Source: CAYWHE01 sp964458125
GTDB lineage: Bacteria; Bacteroidota; Bacteroidia; AKYH767-A; OLB10
Direction of reading: 5' to 3'
Assembly: GCA_964458125.1 (NCBI GenBank)
Contig: CAYWHE010000042.1
Location: 1-22,944, forward strand
DNA length: 22,944 bases
The notes below the pieces were generated by a model, which was not told the DNA's origin, ran no database searches, and was given only the letters and a program-made list of their open reading frames with translations. This document shows, in pieces, positions 1 to 6,165 of the stretch (positions within the stretch are counted from its first letter, which is position 1; each line of letters starts with the position of its first letter). Made by a program: the position numbers and the translations under genes.

Positions 1-230
1 TACCAGCAGCGCCTGGCCGCTGCCCTGCAGACGCTGGATCAGCTCGACAAGCAGATCTCGGACTACGTGGCGACGCATCCGCGCGCGGCGGAACTCGGGA
101 GTTTCGATCCCGCGTTCGAGCGACTGCGCGCATCGTTCGCGACCCAGAATCAACTGGTCACCAAGCTGCAGGAGTCACTGCAGGTGGCTCAACTGGACGC
201 CGTGACCTCGAGTGACAGCCAGCAGGGCAA
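1..230 (+). CDS. Partial coiled-coil protein fragment, foreign to the rest of the window
   Basis: Frame 1 is open from the left edge and codes for about 76 credible residues before it runs into Bacteroidota DNA; the frame then stops at 252. The fragment is rich in Gln, Leu and Ala with heptad-like spacing (for example QNQLVTKLQESLQVAQLDA) and is probably a coiled coil. Third codon positions are mostly G or C, and the first 60 bases are about 65% GC against about 45% just beyond 240, so the coding strand and a GC-rich source are clear. The pattern resembles the C-terminal coiled coil of polysaccharide co-polymerases (Wzz/GumC/EpsF type), but this is a pattern impression only. Both ends are missing. 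Neighbouring genes say nothing about its role because the fragment appears to be joined artificially at about 215-240. Confidence 0.5.
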
Positions 231-609
231 GTTTCTTTTTCATTCCGGTTGAATAGGTTTCAATCAGGTTATCTAACGGAATGGCCAGGTAGGGTAGTAG
301 CGCTTCCAGGTTAAACTGAAGGTTGGTCTGGTCGAATAGGGCCAGGTACTCCCTCCCGGTAATGCGTGAATAAAAAAAGTTGGAAGTCTCCAGGTAACCC
401 GTATCGGCTGATTTTACCGGGTTCCCGTTTATCTTTATAGTACCCGAAATTGGTTTTAATACACGGGCCAGCAGATTGAACAGTGTGGTCTTGCCCGCAC
501 CGTTCAATCCGACAATGCCAATGATTTGTTCGGTTGGCAATATCATGTGAATGGATTTTAGAACTAACGTATCTCCATATCCGGCTGTCAGGTTATTAAG
601 TTCAATCAT
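230..609 (-). CDS. ABC transporter ATP-binding protein, truncated at the signature motif
   Basis: This is the N-terminal ~127 residues of an ABC ATPase, the cytoplasmic energy-coupling subunit of a transporter. Walker A is GLNGAGKT (residues 34-41), an aromatic-rich Q-loop region lies near 72-90, and the signature motif appears as YSTGMKKKLAL (119-129) in place of LSGGQ. Walker B, the D-loop and the H-loop are all absent: the reading frame continues to 175 through unrelated GC-rich sequence and ends there. A normal subunit has 200-300 residues, so roughly half is lost. ATG at 607-609 overlaps the end of the upstream membrane-protein gene by 8 nt, which indicates translational coupling and that the two form one transporter. 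The substrate is unknown. The truncation is most likely a joining artefact rather than a natural pseudogene. Confidence 0.85.
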
Positions 610-1576
610 ACAGGTAGTTGTTCAGGTTTTTTTTCGCCTTAAAATAATAGCACAGGGCCATCCCCATTGGAACAGGAAAAAAGAATGGTACGCACGACCC
701 GATCACCATCAGGCCCGAGAGGATACTGTTGGCTTTCATCCGGGTATGCGGTTCGTACAGGGTGTATTTGAAAAAAACCGCAAAGGCAAGAGCGGCCAGT
801 TGTGTCAGCAGGAAGAGGAAATTTATCCAAAGCCAGTCCGGGCCAAGAAAAAAGGCATTCAGTGAAAGAACGGGAATAAAGAGCAGCAACAAATAACGGC
901 CGTGACGTAGAAACTTTTGCCTGAGTAAGTCTTCGGGTTTGTTCCCGTTTGCCTTCAACATGACCAGGTCTTCGTTTTCTTCATAAAAGGATACCAGAAT
1001 GCCGGTGATTAACCATAGCCCTACAAGCGGTGCAATCGTTAACCATGATGTGCAAAGCGCAAGCAGGTATACAGGTATAAGGACCAGGTAAGTTTTACGG
1101 AATCCACTGATAAGTTCAAAATCTTTTGGTGATAGGATACGGGATAGTTTTTTAAAGGTAGTTGAATTATTATTCACTGGCCGGTATAAAGGAACGGCCA
1201 GTAGAAGTCCGTAGCTCATTAAAAAAAAATAGGGATGTGGTGTCAGGAGCGAAGGTGACGTAAAGAAAAAGATTAAGCAGGCGTACTCAGCATAAATTTC
1301 CAGGTAGGGATGGGGTAGTTTCCGGTAAACAAAATCAATATCCGGCCGGTTGCTTTGAAGGATGAAACAAATAACTACCGGAATAACTGCCATCAAAAAG
1401 GCCGAAGAAATATGAAGGTAGTATTGGTAAGAACCGTAAATAAATCCAAGAAAAATGACAGATACGATAAGCGTATAAAGACCCAGTTCCCGGATATGCC
1501 TGGACCCTTGGTGAAACCGCAGACGAACTAAATGCAGGCGGAAATTGCCGGGCTGTGTGATAGTGGGTGTTTTCAA
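602..1576 (-). CDS. Multipass membrane protein, probable permease partner of the ABC ATPase
   Basis: The 324-residue protein has a basic N-terminus (about 30 residues) and then a series of hydrophobic segments, for example near residues 32-50, 57-72, 95-130, 165-195, 230-265 and 285-310, consistent with an inner-membrane protein of about eight or more helices. I see no catalytic motif. The stop overlaps the ATPase start by 8 nt, so it is most likely the membrane subunit of an ABC exporter or an ABC-2-like system, but I do not recognise a specific family. The only plausible start is TTG at 1574-1576: no in-frame ATG lies between the upstream TAG stop and that point, and the next internal Met would remove the first helix. 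A TATCTTTG box on the same strand about 40 nt upstream supports a start here. A sequencing error near the start is the alternative. Confidence 0.7.
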   Translation of the reverse strand: MKTPTITQPGNFRLHLVRLRFHQGSRHIRELGLYTLIVSVIFLGFIYGSYQYYLHISSAFLMAVIPVVICFILQSNRPDIDFVYRKLPHPYLEIYAEYACLIFFFTSPSLLTPHPYFFLMSYGLLLAVPLYRPVNNNSTTFKKLSRILSPKDFELISGFRKTYLVLIPVYLLALCTSWLTIAPLVGLWLITGILVSFYEENEDLVMLKANGNKPEDLLRQKFLRHGRYLLLLFIPVLSLNAFFLGPDWLWINFLFLLTQLAALAFAVFFKYTLYEPHTRMKANSILSGLMVIGSCVPFFFPVPMGMALCYYFKAKKNLNNYLYD

Positions 1577-1618
1577 GGATGACAGGATTCCACGTTGAAA
1601 CCGGGGCCTATGCTAAGA

Positions 1619-1626
1619 CAAAGATA
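1619..1626 (-). promoter_or_regulatory. Candidate -7 element for the permease/ABC operon
   Basis: The minus strand reads TATCTTTG, an exact match to the Bacteroidota -7 consensus TAnnTTTG. It would place a transcript start near 1612, about 35 nt before the TTG start at 1576. I see no clear -33 TTG at the usual spacing. Confidence 0.4.
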
Positions 1627-1684
1627 GGAGAATAAATCAGTCATAAAGTAGCACAAAATCAATGTATTGCAAAATATTTTATTG

Positions 1685-1701
1685 TTTAGAATGATTCTAA
1701 A
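1685..1701. promoter_or_regulatory. Perfect 8-1-8 palindrome, candidate Fur/PerR-type operator
   Basis: The sequence is TTTAGAAT-G-ATTCTAAA, a perfect 8-bp inverted repeat around one base. Its core TTAGAATnATTCTAA has the 7-1-7 architecture of boxes bound by FUR-superfamily repressors (Fur, PerR, Zur). It lies about 10 nt upstream of the TAAATTTG box at 1712, where a bound dimer would block the -33 region. The downstream genes (imelysin, di-haem oxidoreductase, Rieske protein, porin) fit iron or peroxide control. Sequence alone cannot tell Fur from PerR. A hairpin role is unlikely because the loop is a single base. Confidence 0.65.
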
Positions 1702-1711
1702 TAAACTTTTA

Positions 1712-1736
1712 TAAATTTGCCCCCAGTCTAAATTTG
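1712..1736 (+). promoter_or_regulatory. Tandem TAAATTTG -7 boxes upstream of the iron/redox operon
   Basis: TAAATTTG, an exact TAnnTTTG match, occurs twice, at 1712-1719 and 1729-1736. The first would start transcription near 1726 and give a leader of about 17 nt before the ATG at 1743. The second would start almost at the ATG, giving a leaderless message, so it is less likely to be the main promoter. There is no convincing -33 element and no Shine-Dalgarno sequence. Confidence 0.5.
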
Positions 1737-1742
1737 ATTTTT

Positions 1743-2966
1743 ATGAAACTCCATTCTGTTTTAACCTTTTTCCACCTTGTCCTGGTGACCGGAACAGGCG
1801 CCTATGCACAAAAGACGGCAACAGCCGAAGATTCACTGGATACAAAAGCCAATAAAGGGCAATCCACTTTTCTGGGCGGCTATGGGGACATTTCGTATGT
1901 CCGGAATTTTAATGAACAAACAAGTCTGATGAACCTGAACAGGGCTGTTCTATTTGTCGGCCATAAATTCAGCGACAGGATTTCCCTGTTTACGGAATTT
2001 GAACTGGAGGATGCGAAAATTGCCGGCGGCGACCCCGGTGGTGAATTTGCGCTGGAACAGGCTTATTTGAAATTTATCCTGACCAGGAACCTGTATGTTT
2101 CCGCCGGCCTGATAATTCCGCGTATCGGGATGATTAATGAAAATCATCTTCCCGCCGATTTTAACGGTGTGCAACGCCCTGTCGTGGAAAGGTATGTGAT
2201 TCCGGCTACATGGCGGGAGATTGGCATTGGCCTGAATGGCCATTTAAATCGTATTCCCCTGCATTTCAGTCTGGCCGTATTGAACGGGTTAAACGGTTCC
2301 GGGTTTGAACATGGTACCGGTATTCGTGAAGGCCGTTTTGAAGGAAGGGATGCTACGGCCAATAATATGGCCGTTACGGCTTCCTTACTGTATTCCTGGA
2401 GCCAGTTTAAGATCCAGGTTTCAGGTTATGCAGGAGGTAGTGTGGGTGAAAGTCCCAGAATGGCAGACAGCCTGAAGCTGCAATCCGGTATCTTTGGCAC
2501 GCCTGTCTTACTGGGTGAAATAAATGTGCAGTACCGGACCGGGGGACTTGCTTTTAAAGCTTTGGGAAGTATGGTTTCCATCCCGGATGCCTTTGAACTG
2601 AACAGGGCCTATGCAGGAAATACTCCGGAGTTCGAATACGGATGTTATGCCGAAGTGGCTTATGACCTTCTCCATGACTGTAAGAAATCAAATGAACATC
2701 AATGCTGGTTGTTTGCCAGGTATGAGAAATTTGATCTGAATGCAAGAATCCCTTCCAATGGCATCATGGATGAAACACTGAAACAGGATCATCTCATTGC
2801 CGGCATTTCCTACCTGCCCCTGTCCAATATAGTCATCAAGGCCGATGTCCGGATACTGAGGACCGGGAAGGAAAATAACGCGCTTATCATCAACCCGGAT
2901 CCGGGACAACCTGCCTACCGGCAGCATAACTCATTCCTGAATATCGGTGTAGGTTATGCCTTCTGA
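1743..2966 (+). CDS. Outer-membrane porin-like beta-barrel, first gene of the putative iron/redox operon
   Basis: The 407-residue exported protein has a signal peptide (KLHSVLTFFHLVLVTGTGAYAQ) followed by alternating aromatic and hydrophobic strands throughout, and it ends in GVGYAF with a terminal Phe, as outer-membrane barrels do. Stretches such as FTEFELEDAK and ALEQAYLKF, followed by GLIIPRIGMINE, resemble phosphate-selective porin O/P-like barrels common in Bacteroidota. ATG at 1743 is preferred over TTG at 1734 because it begins a standard signal peptide and leaves room for the promoter. It is followed after 33 nt by a Rieske gene in the same frame, then by imelysin and di-haem oxidoreductase genes. 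The context suggests it passes an iron species or small ligand across the outer membrane; the substrate is inferred and not visible in the protein. Confidence 0.75.
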   Translation: MKLHSVLTFFHLVLVTGTGAYAQKTATAEDSLDTKANKGQSTFLGGYGDISYVRNFNEQTSLMNLNRAVLFVGHKFSDRISLFTEFELEDAKIAGGDPGGEFALEQAYLKFILTRNLYVSAGLIIPRIGMINENHLPADFNGVQRPVVERYVIPATWREIGIGLNGHLNRIPLHFSLAVLNGLNGSGFEHGTGIREGRFEGRDATANNMAVTASLLYSWSQFKIQVSGYAGGSVGESPRMADSLKLQSGIFGTPVLLGEINVQYRTGGLAFKALGSMVSIPDAFELNRAYAGNTPEFEYGCYAEVAYDLLHDCKKSNEHQCWLFARYEKFDLNARIPSNGIMDETLKQDHLIAGISYLPLSNIVIKADVRILRTGKENNALIINPDPGQPAYRQHNSFLNIGVGYAF

Positions 2967-2999
2967 ACAGTTCACCTCCAACTATTAAGCTATCAGGCA

Positions 3000-3425
3000 T
3001 TGAACAGAAGATCTTTTATTCGGGGAACCTGTGGATTATGTTGTTCCACCATTGCGCTGGGCGTGATGCATCAACTGGAGGGATGTAAAACAACCTCGCT
3101 GTACAGGGCCGAAATGGTAGAGAAAAAAATTTTCATCCCCCTGACCGAATGGAAGGAGTCAAAGGTCAAATTGGTTCGGATAAAAAAGCAACCTTATGAC
3201 CTGGCTGTGGTCCGGTTGGGTGAAACTTCCTTTGTGGCCTTCCAGCTGAGATGCACCCATGCCGATAATGAATTGTTTTTTAACGGAAACCTTTTCAACT
3301 GCCCCCGGCATGGCAGCAATTTTAATATGGAAACAGGGAAACCGATGAAAGGACCTGCCGAAAAAAGTCTCTACAGGTTTGATTCGTATATTTCAGGAAC
3401 TGACCTTGTTGTTGAACTTTCATAA
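3000..3425 (+). CDS. Exported Rieske [2Fe-2S] protein with Tat-type signal
   Basis: The 141-residue protein carries both Rieske cluster motifs: CTH (Cys85, His87) and CPRHG (Cys101, His104), which ligate a [2Fe-2S] cluster through two Cys and two His. GKPMKGPAEKSL after the second box is also typical of the fold. The N-terminus NRRSFIRG matches the twin-arginine export motif, as expected for a protein that is folded with its cofactor before export. LEGC at residues 26-29 could be a lipobox anchoring it to a membrane. The start must be TTG at 3000: the frame upstream leads straight to the stop of the porin gene with no ATG, and the next Met (residue 23) would delete the Tat motif. It is probably a periplasmic electron carrier for the di-haem protein two genes downstream; that partnership is inferred from gene order. 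Confidence 0.85.
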   Translation: MNRRSFIRGTCGLCCSTIALGVMHQLEGCKTTSLYRAEMVEKKIFIPLTEWKESKVKLVRIKKQPYDLAVVRLGETSFVAFQLRCTHADNELFFNGNLFNCPRHGSNFNMETGKPMKGPAEKSLYRFDSYISGTDLVVELS

Positions 3426-3447
3426 TGGAATAAAATAAACTCCCGGA

Positions 3448-4515
3448 ATGAAATATTCAGTTTGTTGTCTTTTATTGATTTCATGCTTGTTTCCATCCTG
3501 TAAAAAAGAAGGGAAGGATGAACAGGTTGATTCTGCATTATTGGAAAAAAAAGTGCTGGAAGATTTTGCAACATTTGTAGCTATACCGAATTATGCCGAT
3601 TTTGAAATCAGGGCGGAATTGCTTCACCAGGCCGTGATCACCCTGGATACGGGCACTAACGATGTCAACATGGACCTTGCGCAGAATGCATGGAGAATGC
3701 TGCGGCAAACCTGGGAACAATCGGAAGCCTTCCTTTTTGGCCCGGTGGAGGATTACCATTTCGATACTGAAATTGATGACTGGCCGGTTAATCAGGTAGA
3801 CCTCGATTCCCTGCTTAGTGGCCATGCAACGCTGGATTTACAGGCCATTCTCACCCTGCAAACAGCACTGAAGGGATTCCATCCGCTTGAATATCTGTTA
3901 TTCGGTGCAGAAGGCAACAAGACCGCCACAAGCCTGACGCTTCGTGAGAAGGAATATATGAAAGCCCTCGCTCTTCACCTGCAACAGGTTTCCCATCAGA
4001 TTCATAACGGCTGGGATCCTGTACAAACCGGAAGTTTTTATTATACCTGGACTTCGGCCGGATCAGGCAGCAACCGGTTTCCTGAACGACTCGATGCCTG
4101 GGTTACGATGATATCTGCCATGGCTGGAATCTGTGAAGTGGTTGGAGAAAATAAGATGCAGGAGCCGCTGGTGACACAGGATTCCACCATTGAAGAATCA
4201 CAGTTTTCCAATAATTCCCTCCAGGATTTCCGGAATAATATACAGAGCGTGGCCAATGTCTATTTTGGTAAATATAAGGATGAAGGAACCGGTATGAATG
4301 AATGGGTTAATGCAAACCATATTTCCCTGGACTATAAAATTCAGCAACAGCTTCACGCCGCTATCAACGCGCTGAATAGCATTACACTGCCCTACGGGCA
4401 GGCCATATTTTCCCAGCAAATTCAGATCCTGAATGCCCAGGCTGCCATTCACAACCTGAAGGTTACGCTGGAAGATGAACTGCTGCCTTTTGTGACGGCC
4501 ACTATTAAAAACTGA
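3448..4515 (+). CDS. Imelysin-family (EfeO/IrpA-like) lipoprotein
   Basis: The 355-residue mostly helical protein has a lipoprotein signal with LFPSC, so Cys18 is the likely lipidated residue. The imelysin GxHxxE motif is present as GFHPLE (residues 143-148) and is followed by YLLFG. The upstream block AWRMLRQTWEQSEAFLFGP (81-99) is the other conserved helix of the family. Family members (EfeO, algal and bacterial IrpA, the Bacteroides imelysin-like proteins) are iron-regulated envelope proteins implicated in iron uptake, with the His/Glu motif proposed to bind metal. It sits 22 nt after the Rieske gene and 2 nt before the di-haem oxidoreductase gene, a pairing repeatedly seen in iron-regulated loci. 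The ATG at 3448 begins a clean signal peptide. Confidence 0.9.
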   Translation: MKYSVCCLLLISCLFPSCKKEGKDEQVDSALLEKKVLEDFATFVAIPNYADFEIRAELLHQAVITLDTGTNDVNMDLAQNAWRMLRQTWEQSEAFLFGPVEDYHFDTEIDDWPVNQVDLDSLLSGHATLDLQAILTLQTALKGFHPLEYLLFGAEGNKTATSLTLREKEYMKALALHLQQVSHQIHNGWDPVQTGSFYYTWTSAGSGSNRFPERLDAWVTMISAMAGICEVVGENKMQEPLVTQDSTIEESQFSNNSLQDFRNNIQSVANVYFGKYKDEGTGMNEWVNANHISLDYKIQQQLHAAINALNSITLPYGQAIFSQQIQILNAQAAIHNLKVTLEDELLPFVTATIKN

Positions 4516-4517
4516 TC

Positions 4518-5915
4518 ATGAGCAGTTTTCCCGTACCCGTACTCAGAAAAGGAAATTTATTTTTATTTATGCTTTCTGCAGTGCTCTTCATCATGAGTTG
4601 CCGTAAACCGGAACCTTTTCCGGATGAGGATTATGATGAACGCATGTCGGGTGGCGGTAATACCGTGTTTGATAACAGTTCACAGGCTTATAGCCATGAG
4701 TTCCCTGGTCTTTCCATTCGCGATCAGCTGGTGCATGAAATCGGTGATGCTGCATTCGAACAGACATTCGTAACCGCACCTGCCCCTGTCAACAGCGGTC
4801 TGGGTCCTGCCTTTAACAATGTATCCTGCAGGTCCTGTCACCATAATGATGGTTCCGGGTCACCCACAACAGGTGGCATTAACTCGGCTTTACTGGTCAG
4901 GATCAGTTTACCCGGAGCCGGGCCTTTCAACCAGGCCATACCGGTGCCGGGTTATGGAACCCAGTTGCAGGACCGTGCCGTTGCCGGTAAAAAACCGGAA
5001 TGCATGGTTCAAATTTCATATGTGGATAGCAGTGGTAATTTTGCGGACGGGGAAACATTTTCACTTCAGCAACCGGTTTATACACTGACTGACTTGCATG
5101 AACCCATCAATGGTAATTTCCAGCTCTCACCCCGCCTGGCCCCTCCGGTATTCGGCCTTGGTCTTCTGGAAGCAGTCCCGGAAGAAACCTTACGTCAACT
5201 CGCAGATGAATTCGATTCGGATGGAGATGGCATTTCGGGCAAACTTAATTATGTCTGGGATCCTGTTTCATATTCCGTGAAACCGGGCAGGTTCGGGCTG
5301 AAGGCCAATACAGCCGGCATCCTGGCACAGGTAGCAGGCGCCTATCACCAGGATATGGGGGTGACCAGTAAAATCTTTCCGGCGGAAAGCACATGGGGGC
5401 AAAGCCAGCATGATAATCTCAGCGATGATGAGGAATTGCAGGACAGCATCCTACAGGCCGTAAAATTTTATATTCAGACCCTTGCCGTACCGGCAAGAAG
5501 AAATGTTGATGATCCGGTGGTGAAGGAAGGAAAGAAATTGTTTTCTGAAGCGAAATGTAATAAATGCCATGTTCCTGTCCTCCATACCGGGGTCAATGTA
5601 GCCTTTCCCCCGCTCTCCAACCAGCGTATTCAGCCCTATACCGATATGCTCCTGCATGATATGGGGGAAGGTCTGGCCGATAACAGGAATGATTTTCTCG
5701 CATCTGGTCTGGAATGGAGAACAACACCCCTCTGGGGGATAGGTCTCCGCCCGATGGTGAATGTACCTCCCTATTACCTTCATGATGGCAGGGCCCGTTC
5801 CCTGACGGAAGCCATTTTGTGGCATGACGGGGAAGCCGGTCCGTCCAGGTTATTCTTTGAGCATCTGGACAAACCAAAACGTCAGGCATTGCTGCGGTTT
5901 ATAGAGTCCCTGTAA
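4518..5915 (+). CDS. Di-haem c-type oxidoreductase lipoprotein (DHOR, putative thiol oxidoreductase family)
   Basis: The 465-residue protein has two CxxCH haem c attachment sites, CRSCH (residues 104-108) and CNKCH (347-351), matching the di-haem putative oxidoreductase/peroxidase family often annotated as thiol oxidoreductase. IMSC near the N-terminus makes Cys28 the likely lipidated residue. DSDGDGISG (233-241) looks like a calcium-binding loop between the haem domains. The C-terminal stretch with YYLHDGRARSLTEAILWHDG is characteristic of the family and resembles MauG/cytochrome c peroxidase relatives. It starts 2 nt after the imelysin stop, so translational coupling is likely. The family commonly accompanies imelysins. 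A role in oxidising or reducing iron, or in taking electrons from the adjacent Rieske protein, is inference. It needs periplasmic cytochrome c maturation, which is not encoded in this window. Confidence 0.88.
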   Translation: MSSFPVPVLRKGNLFLFMLSAVLFIMSCRKPEPFPDEDYDERMSGGGNTVFDNSSQAYSHEFPGLSIRDQLVHEIGDAAFEQTFVTAPAPVNSGLGPAFNNVSCRSCHHNDGSGSPTTGGINSALLVRISLPGAGPFNQAIPVPGYGTQLQDRAVAGKKPECMVQISYVDSSGNFADGETFSLQQPVYTLTDLHEPINGNFQLSPRLAPPVFGLGLLEAVPEETLRQLADEFDSDGDGISGKLNYVWDPVSYSVKPGRFGLKANTAGILAQVAGAYHQDMGVTSKIFPAESTWGQSQHDNLSDDEELQDSILQAVKFYIQTLAVPARRNVDDPVVKEGKKLFSEAKCNKCHVPVLHTGVNVAFPPLSNQRIQPYTDMLLHDMGEGLADNRNDFLASGLEWRTTPLWGIGLRPMVNVPPYYLHDGRARSLTEAILWHDGEAGPSRLFFEHLDKPKRQALLRFIESL

Positions 5916-6165
5916 GACCTGTAATTTCTTTTACCGGTTGTTCCTGCATCGTTCATCTTCATCATCAGGAACTGGCCGGTTTACAGGGATTGGAGACTGC
6001 CAAACCAGGGATTATTTTTTTCCGGGTGTAAGAAAGCACTCTTCATTGACATCATTTTGTTTTCACATTTCATATTATTTGCAACCGGGCCTGTTCCATT
6101 TCCGGAACAATGGAAAAACCATGCGATTGTATGGTGGATTGATCAGGTCTGCAGGTTGGCTGTAT
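5916..6165 (+). other. 250-nt gap between the iron/redox operon and the SprB-repeat gene
   Basis: The frame of the downstream gene stays open here back to a TTG at 5938, but the residues are not coherent and no signal peptide lies in them, so I treat it as non-coding. I found no exact TAnnTTTG box; TATTATTTG at about 6080 is off by one base in spacing. No hairpin followed by a T-run was seen, so read-through from the operon cannot be excluded. Confidence 0.45.

Noticed and set aside
175..609. ABC ATPase as a natural pseudogene or a 144-residue mini-ATPase
   Set aside because: The break coincides with an abrupt change in GC content and with a foreign coding frame on the other strand, which fits an artificial join better than decay.
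1685..1701. Palindrome as a transcription terminator
   Set aside because: The loop would be a single base, no T-run follows, and it is upstream of a promoter box.
5938..6165. N-terminal extension of the SprB-repeat protein from TTG at 5938
   Set aside because: The frame is open, but the residues look random and the signal peptide would be buried about 85 residues in. ATG at 6166 gives a normal secreted protein.
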